NCBI GenBank assembly: GCA_017397605.1
Contig: JAFQII010000205.1
Location: 1-18,303, forward strand
DNA: 18,303 bases
Source: Clostridia bacterium
Lineage (GTDB): Bacteria; Bacillota; Clostridia; Oscillospirales; CAG-382
Direction: 5' to 3'
Shown: in pieces, positions 1 through 6,306 of the stretch
How the letters are laid out: the number at the start of each line of letters is the position of its first letter
How positions within the stretch are numbered: the first letter of the stretch is position 1
Translations under genes and position numbers: made by a program
Notes under the pieces: generated by a model
The model's database searches: none
Seen by the model: the letters and a program-made list of their open reading frames with translations, nothing else
Told to the model about the DNA's origin: nothing

Positions 1-107
1 ATCGAAAGCGCGCGCAGGTCTACGTTATGGCTTGCAAGCTCGCTGGTCACTTCCGCCAGCGCGCCCTGCCTGTTTTCTACAAATACGGTAAGCTGTCTGA
101 TAGACAT
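1..107 (-). CDS. ACT-domain protein, N-terminal part (cut by window edge)
   Basis: Only the first 35 or so codons are in the window; they read MSIRQLTVFVENRQGALAEV and continue TSELASHNVDLRALS. This is the beta-strand/helix opening of an ACT domain, with the usual 'N-x-x-G-x-L' ligand-loop arrangement. ACT domains bind amino acids or related small molecules and regulate enzymes or transcription. The start is fixed by an excellent AGGAGG site at about 115-120, with good spacing to the ATG at 107. It lies 14 bases downstream of paaK and is the last visible member of the iorA-iorB-paaK series. Small stand-alone ACT proteins are commonly found next to paaK and iorAB in anaerobes, so a sensor role for aromatic amino acids is plausible but is inference. 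Confidence 0.8.
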   Translation of the reverse strand, partial: MSIRQLTVFVENRQGALAEVTSELASHNVDLRALS

Positions 108-121
108 ATAAATTTCCTCCT

Positions 122-1429
122 TTAGTGAAGTTTGCGTTTGTCGATCACGCGCACGGCTTTGCCTTCGCTGCGTGCGATCGTCTTGGGGGAAACGAGATGT
201 ACCTTGGGCTTGACGCCGACCATCGTTTTGATCGCCTCGGCGAGTGCGTTTTCTCTCGCGGAGAACTTGCCGACGGTGTCCTCAAACTGGTCTGCGGTCA
301 GCTCGACGAATACGTCCAGCGTATCGGAATTGTTGACGCGGTCGACCTCGATGAGGTAGTTGGGCGGGTAGCCTTCCTTGAGCAGAACCGTCTCGATCTG
401 GCTGGGGAATACGTTGACGCCGCGGATGATCATCATATCGTCGCTTCTGCCCATCGGCTTGGACATCTTGACATGCGTTCTGCCGCAGGAACAAGGCTTG
501 CGGGACAGTACGCAGATGTCGCGCGTGCGGTAACGCAACAGCGGGAACGCTTCTTTGTCGAGAGAGGTGAACACCAACTCGCCCTTGCTTCCCTCGGGCA
601 GCACCTCGCCCGTGTCGGGGTCGATGATCTCGGCGAGGAAGTGGTCCTCGTTGATGTGCATGCCCGTCTGCTCCTCGCATTCAAAGGAGACGCCGGGGCC
701 GGAGGTTTCGGTGAGTCCGTAAATATCGTATGCTTTGATACCCAATGATTCCTGAATGTCGCGGCGCATTTCTTCCGTCCACGGTTCTGCACCGAAGATG
801 CCCGCCTTGAGGCAGTTGTCCTCGGGCTTATAGCCCGCGTCTTTGAGCGACTCGCCGATGTAAGCCGCATAAGAGGGTGTACAGCAGAGAATGGTCGCTT
901 TCAGATCCATCATAAACTGGATCTGTCTCTCGGTGTTGCCCGAGGACATCGGCAGTGTCAGACAGCCGACCTTGTGCGAGCCGCCGTTGAGGCCGGGACC
1001 GCCCGTAAACAGACCGTAGCCGTAGCAGACCTGGCAAACGTCCTCATTTGTACCGCCGACCGCAACGATCGCACGTGCACAGCAGTCTTCCCACAGCTCG
1101 ATGTCTTTTTGCGTGTAGAACGCGACGACGCGCTTGCCCGTCGTGCCCGAGGTGGACTGGATACGCACGCAGTCCGAAAGCGGAACGGCAAGCAGACCGT
1201 AGGGATACGCGTCACGCAGATCGGCTTTGGACAGGAAGGGAAGCTTGGCGAGGTCTTCCAGCTCCTTGACATCGTCGGGGGTGACGCCCAGCTCGTCCAT
1301 TTTTGCGCGGTAATACGGCACATGGTCGTATACGTGACGCACCTGCTTGAGCAGTTTTTCTTTTTGCAATGCCTTTAACTCGTCGAGCGGCATGGTCTCG
1401 ATTTCTTTTTGGTAATAGCGTTTTTCCAT
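122..1429 (-). CDS. paaK: Phenylacetate-CoA ligase family protein (AMP-forming)
   Basis: This is a 435-residue member of the PaaK branch of adenylate-forming enzymes, which activate phenylacetate or other aryl acids with ATP and CoA. Using the ATG at 1429, the P-loop-like motif TSGTTGK lies at about residues 93-99. The YGLTETSGPG adenine-binding motif, RYRTRDI and the PMGRSDDMMIIRGVNVFP hinge region follow in order, and the CSCGR segment typical of PaaK is present. Length is normal for the family. The ATG at 1441, giving four more residues, overlaps the iorB stop but has AGGA too close to it. The ATG at 1429 matches where relatives begin (MEKRYYQKEIETMP), so it is preferred. The gene directly follows iorB, which supports a role in handling aryl-acetyl-CoA made by IorAB, either forming the thioester or releasing the acid with ATP gain. 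Substrate is not readable from sequence. Confidence 0.93.
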   Translation of the reverse strand: MEKRYYQKEIETMPLDELKALQKEKLLKQVRHVYDHVPYYRAKMDELGVTPDDVKELEDLAKLPFLSKADLRDAYPYGLLAVPLSDCVRIQSTSGTTGKRVVAFYTQKDIELWEDCCARAIVAVGGTNEDVCQVCYGYGLFTGGPGLNGGSHKVGCLTLPMSSGNTERQIQFMMDLKATILCCTPSYAAYIGESLKDAGYKPEDNCLKAGIFGAEPWTEEMRRDIQESLGIKAYDIYGLTETSGPGVSFECEEQTGMHINEDHFLAEIIDPDTGEVLPEGSKGELVFTSLDKEAFPLLRYRTRDICVLSRKPCSCGRTHVKMSKPMGRSDDMMIIRGVNVFPSQIETVLLKEGYPPNYLIEVDRVNNSDTLDVFVELTADQFEDTVGKFSARENALAEAIKTMVGVKPKVHLVSPKTIARSEGKAVRVIDKRKLH

Positions 1430-1430
1430 A

Positions 1431-2000
1431 TTAGTTTCCATATCCTAAAGCAAATGCTTTTTTATTCATTTCCACAAATTTGGGTGCGACCGTGTTTTCG
1501 ATCGCGGCAAGCCATGTTTCGGCAGGAATGTCCAGCGATTTTGCCAGCACGCCCATCAAAACGATGTTGACCGCTTTGGCACTGCCCGCTTCCTTTGCAA
1601 GCGAAAGCGCGTCCAGCGCGGTGATCTGCACGCCCTTGGCGGTCAGCTCGTTCAGCACAGCTTCGGGATAGGTTGCCGCACCCGTGATGACGGGCATCGG
1701 GTCGATCTGCTGGGTGTTGGTGATGATTGTTCCGCCTTCCTTGAGACAGCCCGCCCAGCGTGCGGCTTCCAGTTTTTCAAACGAGACGATAAAATCCGCC
1801 TCGCCCTCTCCGATCACGGGGGAATAGACCTTGTCGCCGTAGCGCACGTAGGTCACGACGCTTCCGCCGCGCTGGCTCATGCCGTGCACCTCGGAAACCT
1901 TGACGTCATATCCTTCGTCCGTCAGCAGTCTGCCGAGCAGCTTGGAAGCAAGCAGGCTTCCTTGTCCGCCGACGCCGACGATCATAATACTTGTAGTCAT
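1431..2000 (-). CDS. iorB: Indolepyruvate:ferredoxin oxidoreductase, beta subunit
   Basis: This 189-residue protein matches the gamma-domain subunit of 2-oxoacid:ferredoxin oxidoreductases. It begins MTTSIMIVGVGGQGSLLASK, where GVGGQG is the family's glycine-rich nucleotide-binding signature, and has the conserved EVHGMSQRGGSV segment at about residues 37-48. Together with IorA it converts indolepyruvate and other arylpyruvates, the transamination products of aromatic amino acids, to aryl-acetyl-CoA, CO2 and reduced ferredoxin in the cytoplasm. The frame is open further upstream to 2069, but the ATG at 2000 has a GGAG site seven bases away and begins exactly at the conserved N-terminus. The stop lies just before the paaK start, suggesting coupled translation. 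Upstream lies a cluster of three hairpins separating it from iorA. Confidence 0.94.
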   Translation of the reverse strand: MTTSIMIVGVGGQGSLLASKLLGRLLTDEGYDVKVSEVHGMSQRGGSVVTYVRYGDKVYSPVIGEGEADFIVSFEKLEAARWAGCLKEGGTIITNTQQIDPMPVITGAATYPEAVLNELTAKGVQITALDALSLAKEAGSAKAVNIVLMGVLAKSLDIPAETWLAAIENTVAPKFVEMNKKAFALGYGN

Positions 2001-2018
2001 ATTTTTTCTCCATTCGTA

Positions 2019-2098
2019 GCCCGCGAGAGCGGGCGGTCTATATGTGATTGACGCGTTTGCGGCAATCACCGGTGTAAAAAACGATCCGTTTTTTACAC
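2019..2098. repeat. Three consecutive hairpins between iorA and iorB
   Basis: Three separate inverted repeats stand side by side. The first is GCCCGC-GAGA-GCGGGC at 2019-2034. The second has GTGATTG at 2044-2050 pairing with CAATCAC at 2063-2069, with an inner CGC-GTTT-GCG. The third has a 12-base stem, 2072-2083 with 2087-2098, around a three-base loop. The third overlaps the iorA stop codon, and the first ends about eight bases before the iorB ribosome binding site (read on the minus strand). None has a following T-tract on the minus strand, so they do not look like simple terminators. RNA processing, mRNA stabilisation or tuning of the IorA:IorB ratio is possible, but that is inference. 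Confidence 0.7.
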
Positions 2099-3838
2099 AT
2101 TGCCTCCAACAAATGCATCAAACGCGCAAAGCTGTTTGCAAACACCGCAACCGACGCAAAGCGTTGCGTCCACGACGGCTTTTCCGCCCTTAAAGCTGAT
2201 GGCGGGGCAACCCAGCGTCATGCAGCGGCGGCAGGAACGGCACTTGTCGGGATCGACTTCCAGCGCGGGCTTTGCCTTGACCGTTTTGAGCAATACGCAG
2301 GGACGGCGCGAAATGATGACGGACGGCTCGTCTGCCGCGAGCTCTTCCGTAACGGCAACGTCGCACGCTTTTAAGTCGTACGGGTCGACGACGCGGACGC
2401 GTTTAATACCGATGGAACGGCAGAGGGATTCGAGATCGACCGCAAGCGCGGGATCGCCTTTGATGTTATAACCCGTCGTGGGGTTGTGCTGATGTCCCGT
2501 CATGCCCGTGATGGAGTTGTCCAGAATGATTACGGTCGAGTTGGACGCGTTGTAAGCGATGTTGATCAGTCCCGTCACGCCCGAATGCATAAAGGTGGAG
2601 TCGCCGATGACCGCCACGGTCTTGCCCTCGCTGTTTTCGCCCAGCAAGCGGTTAAAGCCGTGCACGCCCGAGACGGACGCGCCCATGCAAAGCGTGGAGT
2701 CCACCGCGCAAAGCGGAGGAACGGCGCCCAGCGTGTAGCAACCGATGTCGCCCAATACGGTGACGCGCTTTTTGGCAAGCGTGTAGTACATGCCGCGGTG
2801 CGGACAGCCTGCGCACATCATCGGGGGACGCGGGGGAATCGCGCTGTCGGGCAGCTTGCCGAGCGCGGTTTCTTTGCCAAACGCTGCCGCGATCGTGTTC
2901 TGCGAGAACTCGCCGATAATCGAGAACAGCTCCTTGCCCACGCAGTCGATGCCCATCGCCTTGACTGCCGTTTCGATCACGGGATCAAGCTCTTCGATGA
3001 CATACAGCTTTTCGACCTTGGATGCAAAGGTGCGGATGAGGTTTTGGGGAAGGGGGTGCGGCATGCCGATCTTGAGCACCGCTACGCTGTCGCCCAGCGC
3101 CTCGCGCACGTACTGGTAAGAGGTACCCGACGTAATGATACCGATTTTGCCGTCGCCGGTGTATTCCGCACGGTTAAACGGACAGGTCTCGGCATATTCC
3201 GCCAGTTTTTGCATGCGTGCTTCTACGACGGGGTGGCGTTTTTTGGCGTTGCCGGGCATCATAATGTATTTTTCGGGGGTCTTGACATAAGGCTTGCGCT
3301 CGACCTGCATGCGCTCGCCGATTTCCACAATGGACTGCGAGTGCGCGATGCGGGTGCACATGCGAAGCAGAACGGGCGTGTCAAACTGCTCGGACAGTTC
3401 AAACGCCGCTTTTGCAAAGGCATAAGACTCTGCGGAATCCGCAGGCTCCAGCATCGGGAGCTTTGCCGCGATTGCATAATGTCTGCTGTCCTGCTCGTTC
3501 TGCGAAGAATGCATTGCGGGGTCATCCGCCACACAGATAACCAAGCCGCCGTTGACACCCGTGTAGGAGAGGGTAAACAGCGGGTCTGCCGCGACGTTGA
3601 GACCGACGTGCTTCATACAGCAGACCGCACGTCCGCCTGCAAGAGAAGCGCCGAACGCGACTTCCATCGCGACCTTTTCGTTGGGTGCCCACTCGCTCTT
3701 GATTTCGTTTTCGTCGTATTTGGCGAGGAATTCGGTGATTTCGGTCGAGGGCGTACCGGGGTAGCTGGAAACCAGATCCGCACCGCCTTCATAAAGACCG
3801 CGCGCCACCGCCTCGTTGCCGATGAGTAATTTTTTCAT
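2093..3838 (-). CDS. iorA: Indolepyruvate:ferredoxin oxidoreductase, alpha subunit
   Basis: This is the 581-residue catalytic subunit that oxidatively decarboxylates arylpyruvates using thiamine diphosphate (TPP) and iron-sulfur clusters. The N-terminal pyrimidine-binding domain starts MKKLLIGNEAVARGLYEGGA and contains SSYPGTPSTEI, a family hallmark. The TPP-binding domain carries MCAGCPHRG (341-349), GDIGCYTLG, and GDS (412-414) with N441 in ILDNSITGMTGHQ, the TPP/metal motif. The C-terminus is a two-cluster ferredoxin module: C533, C536, C539 and C544, then C561, C564, C567 and C571. The four-residue gap before C544 is usual for IorA. The ATG at 3838 has an AAGGAT site; an in-frame upstream extension to 3892 runs into repeats and is rejected. 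Its mRNA leader follows the hairpin-array cassette, so it is probably read through from the acyl-CoA synthetase promoter, as no promoter is evident directly in front. Confidence 0.96.
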   Translation of the reverse strand: MKKLLIGNEAVARGLYEGGADLVSSYPGTPSTEITEFLAKYDENEIKSEWAPNEKVAMEVAFGASLAGGRAVCCMKHVGLNVAADPLFTLSYTGVNGGLVICVADDPAMHSSQNEQDSRHYAIAAKLPMLEPADSAESYAFAKAAFELSEQFDTPVLLRMCTRIAHSQSIVEIGERMQVERKPYVKTPEKYIMMPGNAKKRHPVVEARMQKLAEYAETCPFNRAEYTGDGKIGIITSGTSYQYVREALGDSVAVLKIGMPHPLPQNLIRTFASKVEKLYVIEELDPVIETAVKAMGIDCVGKELFSIIGEFSQNTIAAAFGKETALGKLPDSAIPPRPPMMCAGCPHRGMYYTLAKKRVTVLGDIGCYTLGAVPPLCAVDSTLCMGASVSGVHGFNRLLGENSEGKTVAVIGDSTFMHSGVTGLINIAYNASNSTVIILDNSITGMTGHQHNPTTGYNIKGDPALAVDLESLCRSIGIKRVRVVDPYDLKACDVAVTEELAADEPSVIISRRPCVLLKTVKAKPALEVDPDKCRSCRRCMTLGCPAISFKGGKAVVDATLCVGCGVCKQLCAFDAFVGGNV

Positions 3839-3875
3839 ATTGTATATCCTTGTTGTTTTATTTCTTTGTTGTAAT

Positions 3876-3979
3876 GCATTGTGCTTGCACAATGCAATTC
3901 ATGCAACTGCGAAGCAGACGCAATTCATGACGGACATTGTCTGTCAATTCATGCAAACGGCTTGCCGTTTGCAATTCAT
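3876..3979. repeat. Left hairpin array with AATTCAT spacers (four units)
   Basis: Four short hairpins are each followed by the heptamer AATTCAT. The hairpins are at 3876-3895 (GCATTGTG/CACAATGC), 3903-3921 (imperfect, core CTGC-GAA-GCAG), 3929-3945 (seven pairs including one G-U, three-base loop) and 3953-3972 (GCAAACGGC/GCCGTTTGC). The heptamers are at 3896-3902, 3922-3928, 3946-3952 and 3973-3979, spaced 24 to 27 bases apart, with a slightly longer consensus CAATTCATG. The hairpin stems differ in sequence while the spacers do not, so structure and spacer appear to be what is conserved. The last heptamer touches the stop codon of the four-helix-bundle gene. The array lies in the 5' region of iorA and mirrors the right array at 4400-4503. 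Confidence 0.9.
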
Positions 3980-4342
3980 TCACTCATTGCAAGCTGTTCC
4001 TTTTGCCGTATTGATGGATGAGATCAAAAGTTTGCGAATCTTACTGCATTTTTCAAACATAACATCGTATTCGCCGGCGGAAATCATCGCGGTATCTTTG
4101 AAAATTGCAAGCCAGTAATCCGTCTCATAGCACTCTTTTAGCGCGATTTGGAATTTGTTGATAAAATCAGCTCTGCTTGCAGCGTAGTTCGCTTCATGGA
4201 TGTTCGCACCTATGCTTGTGCCGCAACGCAAGAGTTGATTTAAAAGCGCATTGCCTTGCTTGCGCTCCTTGATTGCAGTACAAAGTTTCACAGTATCGAC
4301 CGCAAAAGCCCGAGACAGATCGACCAAAAGGTTTTCTTTCAT
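3980..4342 (-). CDS. Four-helix-bundle protein, 23S-rRNA intervening-sequence (S23/IVS) family
   Basis: This is a 120-residue, all-helical protein. It shows the family's recognisable SIGANIHEA segment at about residues 43-51 and the helix ALKECYETDYWL at 67-78, with no membrane segment or signal peptide. Relatives were first described as the ORF inside intervening sequences of Leptospira 23S rRNA and are now found as stand-alone genes; their biochemical role is not established. The ATG at 4342 has an AAGGAT element about ten bases upstream and matches the usual length. The frame stays open upstream to 4498 across the hairpin array, but that extension (with CTACGAIHP) looks like translated repeat. 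The gene is visibly AT-richer than its neighbours and is bracketed by oppositely oriented hairpin arrays. That suggests a cassette acquired into the operon rather than a metabolic partner of iorA. Confidence 0.85.
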   Translation of the reverse strand: MKENLLVDLSRAFAVDTVKLCTAIKERKQGNALLNQLLRCGTSIGANIHEANYAASRADFINKFQIALKECYETDYWLAIFKDTAMISAGEYDVMFEKCSKIRKLLISSINTAKGTACNE

Positions 4343-4399
4343 GCTGATTACATCCTTCGTTAAAACGGCTTTAATCAAAGTTATTCTATCTTTTAGAGG

Positions 4400-4503
4400 A
4401 TGAATTGCACCGCAGGCGGTGCATGAATTGACGCTGCGCATCATGAATTCTCGCAAACGCGCCGCGCTTTGCTCCATGAATTGAATTGCCGCGGGCAATT
4501 CAT
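4400..4503. repeat. Right hairpin array with ATGAATT spacers (inverted relative to left array)
   Basis: ATGAATT, the reverse complement of the left-array heptamer, occurs at 4400-4406, 4423-4429, 4443-4449 and 4476-4482. One AATTCAT lies at 4497-4503. Between the spacers are hairpins at 4407-4422 (GCACCGC-AG-GCGGTGC), 4430-4442 (short, one mismatch), 4450-4475 (GCAAA/TTTGC and CGCG/CGCG with a bulge) and 4483-4501 (GAATTGCC-GCG-GGCAATTC). The array ends four bases before the stop codon of the acyl-CoA synthetase. With the left array it forms two arms in opposite orientation around the four-helix-bundle gene, so the heptamers of one arm could pair with those of the other in RNA or single-stranded DNA. 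Confidence 0.9.
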
Positions 4504-4507
4504 GCGA

Positions 4508-6142
4508 CTATGTCATTTGTCCCGCGATCAAACCTTCGGCGCCGTATTTCTTGCGCAGGGCGGGTTTTTCGATCTTGCCCGTCGCGTTGCGCGGAACAGG
4601 TGCGAAGATGATCTTGCGCGGGCGTTTGTAACGCGGCATGGATTTGCAGAACTCGTTGATCTCGTCCTCGGTGCATTCCACGCCTGGCAGCAGCTCAATG
4701 ATCGCCGCGGCGATTTCGCCGAGACGCGGCTCGGGCAAGCCGATGACCGCGACGTCCTTGATCTTGGGATGCGCCGCCAAAAAGTCCTCGATCTGTACGG
4801 GGTAGTGGTTTTCACCGCCCGTGATGATGACGTCTTTTTTGCGGTCGACAAGGTAGATAAATCCGTCCTCATCCTGCATCGCCATATCGCCCGTAAACAG
4901 CCAGCCGTCCTTGATGGTGTCTGCCGTGGCTTTTTCGTCGCGGTAGTAGCAGGTCATCACCGCAGGTCCGCGCAGGCAGAGCTCGCCGACGTCGCCGCGT
5001 GCGACTTCCGTGCCGTCGGGATTTGCGATCTTGACTTCCCAGCCGTACCCGGGCACGCCGATCGCACCGACCTTGTGAATGTTCTCCACGCCCAAATGCA
5101 CCGCACCCGGACCTGCCGACTCCGAAAGGCCGTAGTTGGTATCGTAATCATGATCGGGGAAATACTCTTTCCATCTGCGGATCAAGCTTTGCGGAACGGG
5201 CTGTGCGCCGATGTGCATCAATCTCCATTGCGAGAGGTTAAAATCTTCTTTCTTGAGCTCGCCGCTGTCCAGCGCTGCCAGGATGTCCTGCGCCCACGGA
5301 ACCAACAGCCAGACGATCGTACATTTTTCCTCGCTCGCCGCATCCAGAATAAACTTGGGCTTGGTGCCCTTGAGAATGACCGCCTTGGAGCCCGAAAGAA
5401 GCGAGCCGAACCAGTGCATTTTGGCACCCGTGTGGTACAGCGGGGGGATGCAGAGGAATACGTCGTCCTTGGTCTGCGAGTGGTGGTTTTGCTCGACGAT
5501 GCACGCGTGCATCAAACTGCGGTGCTTGTGCAAAATCGCTTTGGGGAAGCCCGTCGTACCCGACGAGAAATAGATCGCCGCGTCGTCGTCCTCCGTCAGT
5601 CCCCTGTCCTCAAACACGCTCGCGCAGTTTTGCGCCAGATCGTTGTAGTCGTCCGCAAAGGTCGGGCAGTTGGCACCGCAGTAGATCAGCAGTCTGCCGA
5701 CCGAAACTTTTTCCGCAATCTCTTCCATACGGCCGATAAACTCGGGACCGAACACCAAAGCGTCCGCCTCGGCGAGATTCAGGCAATACTCGATCTCGTC
5801 CGACGAGTAACGGAAATTGAGCGGAACGGCGAGCGCGCCTGTCTTGAGAATGCCGAAATAGATCGGCAGCCACTCCAGGCAGTTCATCATCAGAATGGCA
5901 ACCTTGTCGCCCTTGCCGATGCCGAGGGAGATCAGCGCGTTGGCAAAACGGTTTGCCTTTTCGTCAAAAACGCCCCAAGTGATCTCGCGGCGGTAGCAGC
6001 GCGGCTTGTGTGCCGGCTCGACCAGATCGTAATCACGCCATGTCAAACGGCGGTTTTCCTGCTGTTCGGGGTTCAACTCCACCAGCGCTACGTCACCTGT
6101 ATATTCTCTCGCGTTTCGCGCGAGCACGTCTACAATTGTCAT
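4508..6142 (-). CDS. AMP-forming acyl-CoA synthetase (class I adenylate-forming enzyme)
   Basis: This 544-residue ligase activates a carboxylic acid as acyl-AMP and transfers it to CoA. Visible motifs in order: YFSSGTTGFPKAILHKHRSL (P-loop, 191-210), NYGLSESAGPGA (336-347, the usual T of YGxTE replaced by S), GWLFTGDM (413-420), VDRKKDVIITGGENHYP (432-448) and the C-terminal catalytic lysine in NATGKIEK (K523). The N-terminal part has a longer than usual lead-in, LTWRDYDLVEPAHKPRCYRREITW, before the FDEKANRFANAL motif. The ATG at 6142 has a GAGGTGG site; the open frame reaching 6508 crosses the promoter and is not translated. Being upstream of iorAB and paaK on the same strand, it probably activates an aryl or branched-chain acid or recovers ATP from the thioester. 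Exact substrate unknown. Confidence 0.9.
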   Translation of the reverse strand: MTIVDVLARNAREYTGDVALVELNPEQQENRRLTWRDYDLVEPAHKPRCYRREITWGVFDEKANRFANALISLGIGKGDKVAILMMNCLEWLPIYFGILKTGALAVPLNFRYSSDEIEYCLNLAEADALVFGPEFIGRMEEIAEKVSVGRLLIYCGANCPTFADDYNDLAQNCASVFEDRGLTEDDDAAIYFSSGTTGFPKAILHKHRSLMHACIVEQNHHSQTKDDVFLCIPPLYHTGAKMHWFGSLLSGSKAVILKGTKPKFILDAASEEKCTIVWLLVPWAQDILAALDSGELKKEDFNLSQWRLMHIGAQPVPQSLIRRWKEYFPDHDYDTNYGLSESAGPGAVHLGVENIHKVGAIGVPGYGWEVKIANPDGTEVARGDVGELCLRGPAVMTCYYRDEKATADTIKDGWLFTGDMAMQDEDGFIYLVDRKKDVIITGGENHYPVQIEDFLAAHPKIKDVAVIGLPEPRLGEIAAAIIELLPGVECTEDEINEFCKSMPRYKRPRKIIFAPVPRNATGKIEKPALRKKYGAEGLIAGQMT

Positions 6143-6184
6143 GTCCACCTCAAAATATAAAAGTTTTTGATCTATAATGCAGAC

Positions 6185-6214
6185 ATTATACCACAAGCAA
6201 ATACGTTTTGTCAA
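6185..6214 (-). promoter_or_regulatory. Consensus sigma-A promoter for the acyl-CoA synthetase/ior block
   Basis: On the minus strand the -35 box TTGACA (6209-6214) and -10 box TATAAT (6185-6190) are both perfect matches. They are separated by 18 bases, and an extended -10 TGG stands just before the -10. Transcription would start near 6178, about 35 bases before the ATG at 6142. An 18-base perfect palindrome at 6173-6190 covers the -10 box and the likely start site, so a repressor may act here. Confidence 0.85.
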
Positions 6215-6249
6215 TAGCTTTCGCAAAATGGCAAAAAGTTTTGTCCCCC

Positions 6250-6297
6250 AAAAACGAGCGAGACCCCTGCAAAAGCGATTGGCTCTTGCAGAGGTCT
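6250..6297 (-). terminator. Rho-independent terminator of the DUF2752-DUF4234 pair
   Basis: On the minus strand, a 16-pair stem (6282-6297 with 6261-6276, two G-U pairs) encloses a five-base loop. After six further bases comes a run of five T (complement of 6250-6254). It begins ten bases after the stop codon of the DUF4234 gene and insulates it from the strong promoter downstream. Confidence 0.8.
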
Positions 6298-6306
6298 TGT
6301 TGCAGA

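Noticed and set aside
2072..2098. Terminator between iorA and iorB
   Set aside because: The stem is long but AT-dominated, overlaps the stop codon and lacks a trailing T-run on the minus strand; the downstream genes continue in the same direction.
2486..3829. A 447-codon plus-strand open frame opposite iorA
   Set aside because: Antisense shadow of a well-supported gene, with no ribosome binding site or family pattern.
3843..3892. N-terminal extension of IorA beginning MCKHNALQQRNK
   Set aside because: It runs through the left hairpin array, while the ATG at 3838 has a binding site and begins at the family's conserved N-terminus.
3876..4503. CRISPR array
   Set aside because: The repeated unit is only 7-9 bases, the material between repeats is palindromic and 13-26 bases long, and no cas gene is present.
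4469..6160. A 563-codon plus-strand open frame
   Set aside because: It lies opposite the acyl-CoA synthetase with its clear motifs; its translation is rich in Arg, His and Asp with no recognisable domain. It is a GC-driven shadow.
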